A DNA stretch of 7,697 nt from Campylobacterota bacterium. Lineage in GTDB: Bacteria; Campylobacterota; Campylobacteria; Campylobacterales; Sulfurovaceae. Under the pieces are notes generated by a model that worked only from the letters and a program-made list of their open reading frames with translations, made no database searches and had not been told where the DNA came from. Positions 7,251-7,697 of the stretch are shown one piece after another; the first letter of the stretch is position 1, and every line of letters starts with the position of its first letter. The stretch is from positions 1-7,697 of the forward strand of contig JAADEA010000024.1 in assembly GCA_013153675.1 (NCBI GenBank), in the 5' to 3' direction. The translations under genes and the position numbers were made by a program.

Positions 7251-7697
7251 AAAGAAAGCATTAAGAAGATTTGTATTTATCTATCTATTTTCTACTCTTA
7301 TTTTAATTGGTTTTGGAGAGTGGTTTTATTATCAAAAGAGAATTTTTACCTTACGAGAGAGTCAAATACATAAGATTGAAAGTCAAATAAAGCTATTTTT
7401 AGCAAATAATAAAAAAGCTTTTCACAAATGTATATTTTTAAATAAATGTGATGAGATAAAGCCCTCTTTTGATATGGCTATTTTGAAAAATAAAAAGATT
7501 GTCTATAAAAACTTTGATTTTAAAGAGGTATTAAAGAAGAGATATAAGATAAAAGATGGTTATATTTACTATCTTTTTAATATTCCAAAAAAAGATTTGC
7601 CAATAGAGATTTTAGCAAGAAGTAGGGTAGATAAAAGTGGTATAAAAAAGTTGTGGCATGAGCTTATTATTTTTAATCTTTTTGTAGTTGTTTTTTT
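7240..7697 (+). CDS. Probable sensor histidine kinase, N-terminal part (3' end outside window)
   Basis: The frame is open to the window end, with 152 complete codons visible. The start is TTG 7240, overlapping the regulator by 11 nt. Residues about 11-30 (FVFIYLFSTLILIGFGEWFY) form a first membrane segment after a short basic N-terminus (RR at 9-10). Residues about 31-139 would be the periplasmic sensor region, rich in Lys and aromatic residues. A second membrane segment begins at about 141 (ELIIFNLFVVVF) and is cut off. This two-TM topology directly after an OmpR-type regulator is the standard layout of a membrane sensor kinase. The sensor region has two cysteines, C64 and C70, in FHKCIFLNKCDE. 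The HAMP, dimerisation/His and ATP-binding domains lie beyond the window, so the kinase assignment rests on context and topology, not on catalytic motifs. Confidence 0.7.
   Translation, partial: MWAEKKALRRFVFIYLFSTLILIGFGEWFYYQKRIFTLRESQIHKIESQIKLFLANNKKAFHKCIFLNKCDEIKPSFDMAILKNKKIVYKNFDFKEVLKKRYKIKDGYIYYLFNIPKKDLPIEILARSRVDKSGIKKLWHELIIFNLFVVVF

Noticed and set aside
6884..7261. 125-codon open stretch on the minus strand
   Set aside because: Lies almost wholly antisense to the response regulator DNA-binding half. Its product is a Ser/Leu/Ile/Lys-rich mirror of AT-rich coding sequence with no recognisable domain.

Overview
The window is AT-rich, roughly 30% GC by eye. Arg is nearly always AGA, with heavy use of TTA (Leu) and ATA (Ile). 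Genes are closely packed and all lie on the + strand. Codon use, protein style and dense operon packing suggest a Campylobacterota (epsilonproteobacterial) genome, perhaps a vent-type lineage. That assignment is inferred from composition and family resemblance, with no marker gene to confirm it.

Layout: (1) 1-1044 is the 3' part of a DUF2207-type membrane protein with a Gly-rich tail; its start lies before the window. (2) 1045-1118 is the only real intergenic region. It holds a 9-bp direct repeat with 11-bp periodicity, a weak candidate promoter, and a 14-bp imperfect inverted repeat that covers the ribosome binding site and start codon of the next gene. (3) 1119-6582 is a three-gene tripartite efflux pump: a TolC-family outer-membrane channel, a periplasmic adaptor (membrane fusion protein) and an RND inner-membrane transporter. 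(4) 6591-7697 is an OmpR-family response regulator followed by the start of a membrane-bound protein, most likely the cognate sensor histidine kinase, cut off by the window end.

From the TolC-family gene onward every junction is an overlap or a gap of at most 8 nt, so the pump and its two-component system look like one transcription unit. The simplest model is an envelope-sensing kinase that phosphorylates the regulator, which controls the pump operon through the direct repeat upstream of the outer-membrane gene. The substrate cannot be read from the sequence.

The most notable anomaly is in the adaptor gene. Its well-supported GTG start and membrane anchor (2405-2536 frame) are out of frame with the adaptor body (open from 2484 to 3485). 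The switch point coincides with a run of nine A residues. Explanations are a disrupting mutation, a homopolymer sequencing error, phase variation, or transcriptional slippage that restores the frame. Apart from this and the compact control region, the window is a fairly conventional RND efflux locus. I do not see a wholly new system here.
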